Of a DNA stretch of 64,000 nt, positions 63,315 through 64,000 are shown in pieces; positions within the stretch are counted from its first letter, which is position 1; the number at the start of each line of letters is the position of its first letter. Source of the stretch: Anaerolineales bacterium. Lineage in GTDB: Bacteria; Chloroflexota; Anaerolineae; 4572-78; J111. The position numbers and the translations under genes are program-made. The notes below the pieces were generated by a model, which did no database searches, was not told the DNA's origin, and was given only the letters and a program-made list of their open reading frames with translations. Location of the stretch: NCBI GenBank assembly GCA_015075405.1, contig JABTUK010000001.1, positions 1,116,001 through 1,180,000 of the forward strand. Reading direction: 5' to 3'.

Positions 63315-64000
63315 ATGCCCAAACGAGGCAAAAAGTATCAAGAAGCAGCAAAATTGGTTGACCCAAATCAATATTACGCTCCAGCCGAAGCGGTAGATTT
63401 GGTAAAGAAATCATCCTACACCAAATTCAATGCTACAGTTGAAGCGCACCTACGCATGGGCCTGGATCCCCGCAAAGCCGATCAGCTTATCCGCAGTACT
63501 GTTCAATTGCCTCACGGCACTGGCCGAGAGGTGCGGGTGCTCGTTTTTGCCGAGGGTGAAGGTCAACAAGCCGCCCTGGATGCGGGCGCGGATTATGCCG
63601 GCAGTGATGACATGGTTCAAAAAATTCAAGGTGGCTGGTTTGATTTTGATGTAGCTGTAGCCACGCCGGGGATGATGGGTAAAGTAGGGCGGTTAGGTAA
63701 AGTGTTAGGCCCCCGTGGCTTGATGCCCAGCCCCAAAGCCGGCACAGTGGTACCCGACGCCGACGTGAGTCGTGTGGTTAAAGAATTGAAAGCCGGTCGG
63801 CTGGAATTTCGCCTGGATCGAACGGCCAACATCCATTTGCCCATTGGCAAGGTATCATTTACCCAGGAGCAGTTGGTAGATAACTTTGCCGCCTTGATGG
63901 AAGCGGTACAACAAGTTAAACCGGCGGCAGCCAAGGGTGTTTATATCAAAAAGATAAGCCTGAATGCGACGATGGGGCCTGGAGTCAAAGTAGATGCGGC
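63315..64000 (+). CDS. rplA: 50S ribosomal protein L1 (3' partial)
   Basis: ATG 63315 with AGGAGG 6-7 nt upstream. The 228 residues visible cover nearly all of L1: [46 protein letters not shown] [20 protein letters not shown], and [14 protein letters not shown]. Only the last few residues lie outside. L1 binds 23S rRNA and often represses its own mRNA. Confidence 0.96.
   Translation, partial: MPKRGKKYQEAAKLVDPNQYYAPAEAVDLVKKSSYTKFNATVEAHLRMGLDPRKADQLIRSTVQLPHGTGREVRVLVFAEGEGQQAALDAGADYAGSDDMVQKIQGGWFDFDVAVATPGMMGKVGRLGKVLGPRGLMPSPKAGTVVPDADVSRVVKELKAGRLEFRLDRTANIHLPIGKVSFTQEQLVDNFAALMEAVQQVKPAAAKGVYIKKISLNATMGPGVKVDA

Overview
The window looks like a chromosomal segment of an uncultured Chloroflexota (Anaerolineae-like) bacterium. 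This is inferred from gene content, not from a marker-tree search: a cyclase/ATPase/TPR giant, CSLREA-repeat surface proteins, lipoproteins with Thr/Pro-rich linkers, Uma2-type nucleases, a PIN/TRAM membrane protein, tungsten-type AOR, and the order tRNA-Tyr, tuf, rpmG, secE, nusG, rplK, rplA. TGA is used as an ordinary stop by many genes here, so the genetic code is standard.

Layout. 1-10 kb: a regulatory cyclase/ATPase/TPR protein (cut by the window edge) and a convergent 2.3k-residue secreted protein with a gingipain-like domain. 10-24 kb: methyltransferase, propeller/M1-peptidase lipoprotein, LysM lipoprotein, a DsbA-like lipoprotein with an in-frame TGA, Nudix, PhzF, hybrid histidine kinase, GH99-like protein and Crp/Fnr regulator. 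24-33 kb: Uma2 protein, aldehyde dehydrogenase with MarR regulator and divergent Rieske protein, a three-gene restriction-modification set without a translocase, and an AOR with a MoaD-like partner. 33-45 kb: a polyamine ABC transporter with two tandem binding proteins, then an agmatinase-family enzyme and a class III aminotransferase. 44-50 kb: wall amidase, PIN toxin-antitoxin pair, glycosyltransferases, TsaC/Sua5 and a HAD phosphatase. 49.8-51.1 kb: a redox operon of thioredoxin, a second in-frame-TGA thioredoxin-like protein and a CstR-like repressor behind a consensus promoter and operator. 51-59.8 kb: Fic/Doc module, radA, PIN/TRAM, cysS, an N4-cytosine methylase plus Mrr-like nuclease cassette, and rlmB. 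59.9-64 kb: tRNA-Tyr, a tuf gene broken by eight G-run contractions, and the start of the ribosomal/transcription operon.

The most interesting signal is a pair of unlinked genes in which a TGA replaces exactly the first cysteine of a thioredoxin-fold CxxC motif (UGTC at 16318, UTTC at 50436). Each is followed at the expected distance by a hairpin with G in the first two loop positions, as in bacterial SECIS elements. Both products are predicted to work outside the cytoplasm. The second lies in an operon whose repressor has the two sensor cysteines of persulfide-responsive CstR but lacks the histidine copper ligand of CsoR.

The second theme is intergenic DNA. Many gaps carry long inverted repeats built from short iterated words, plus at least two dispersed families: one of about 139 bp with conserved outer arms, and one bounded by arms reading TGTCATTTCGA. 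Some of these run into coding sequence and appear to supply gene ends.
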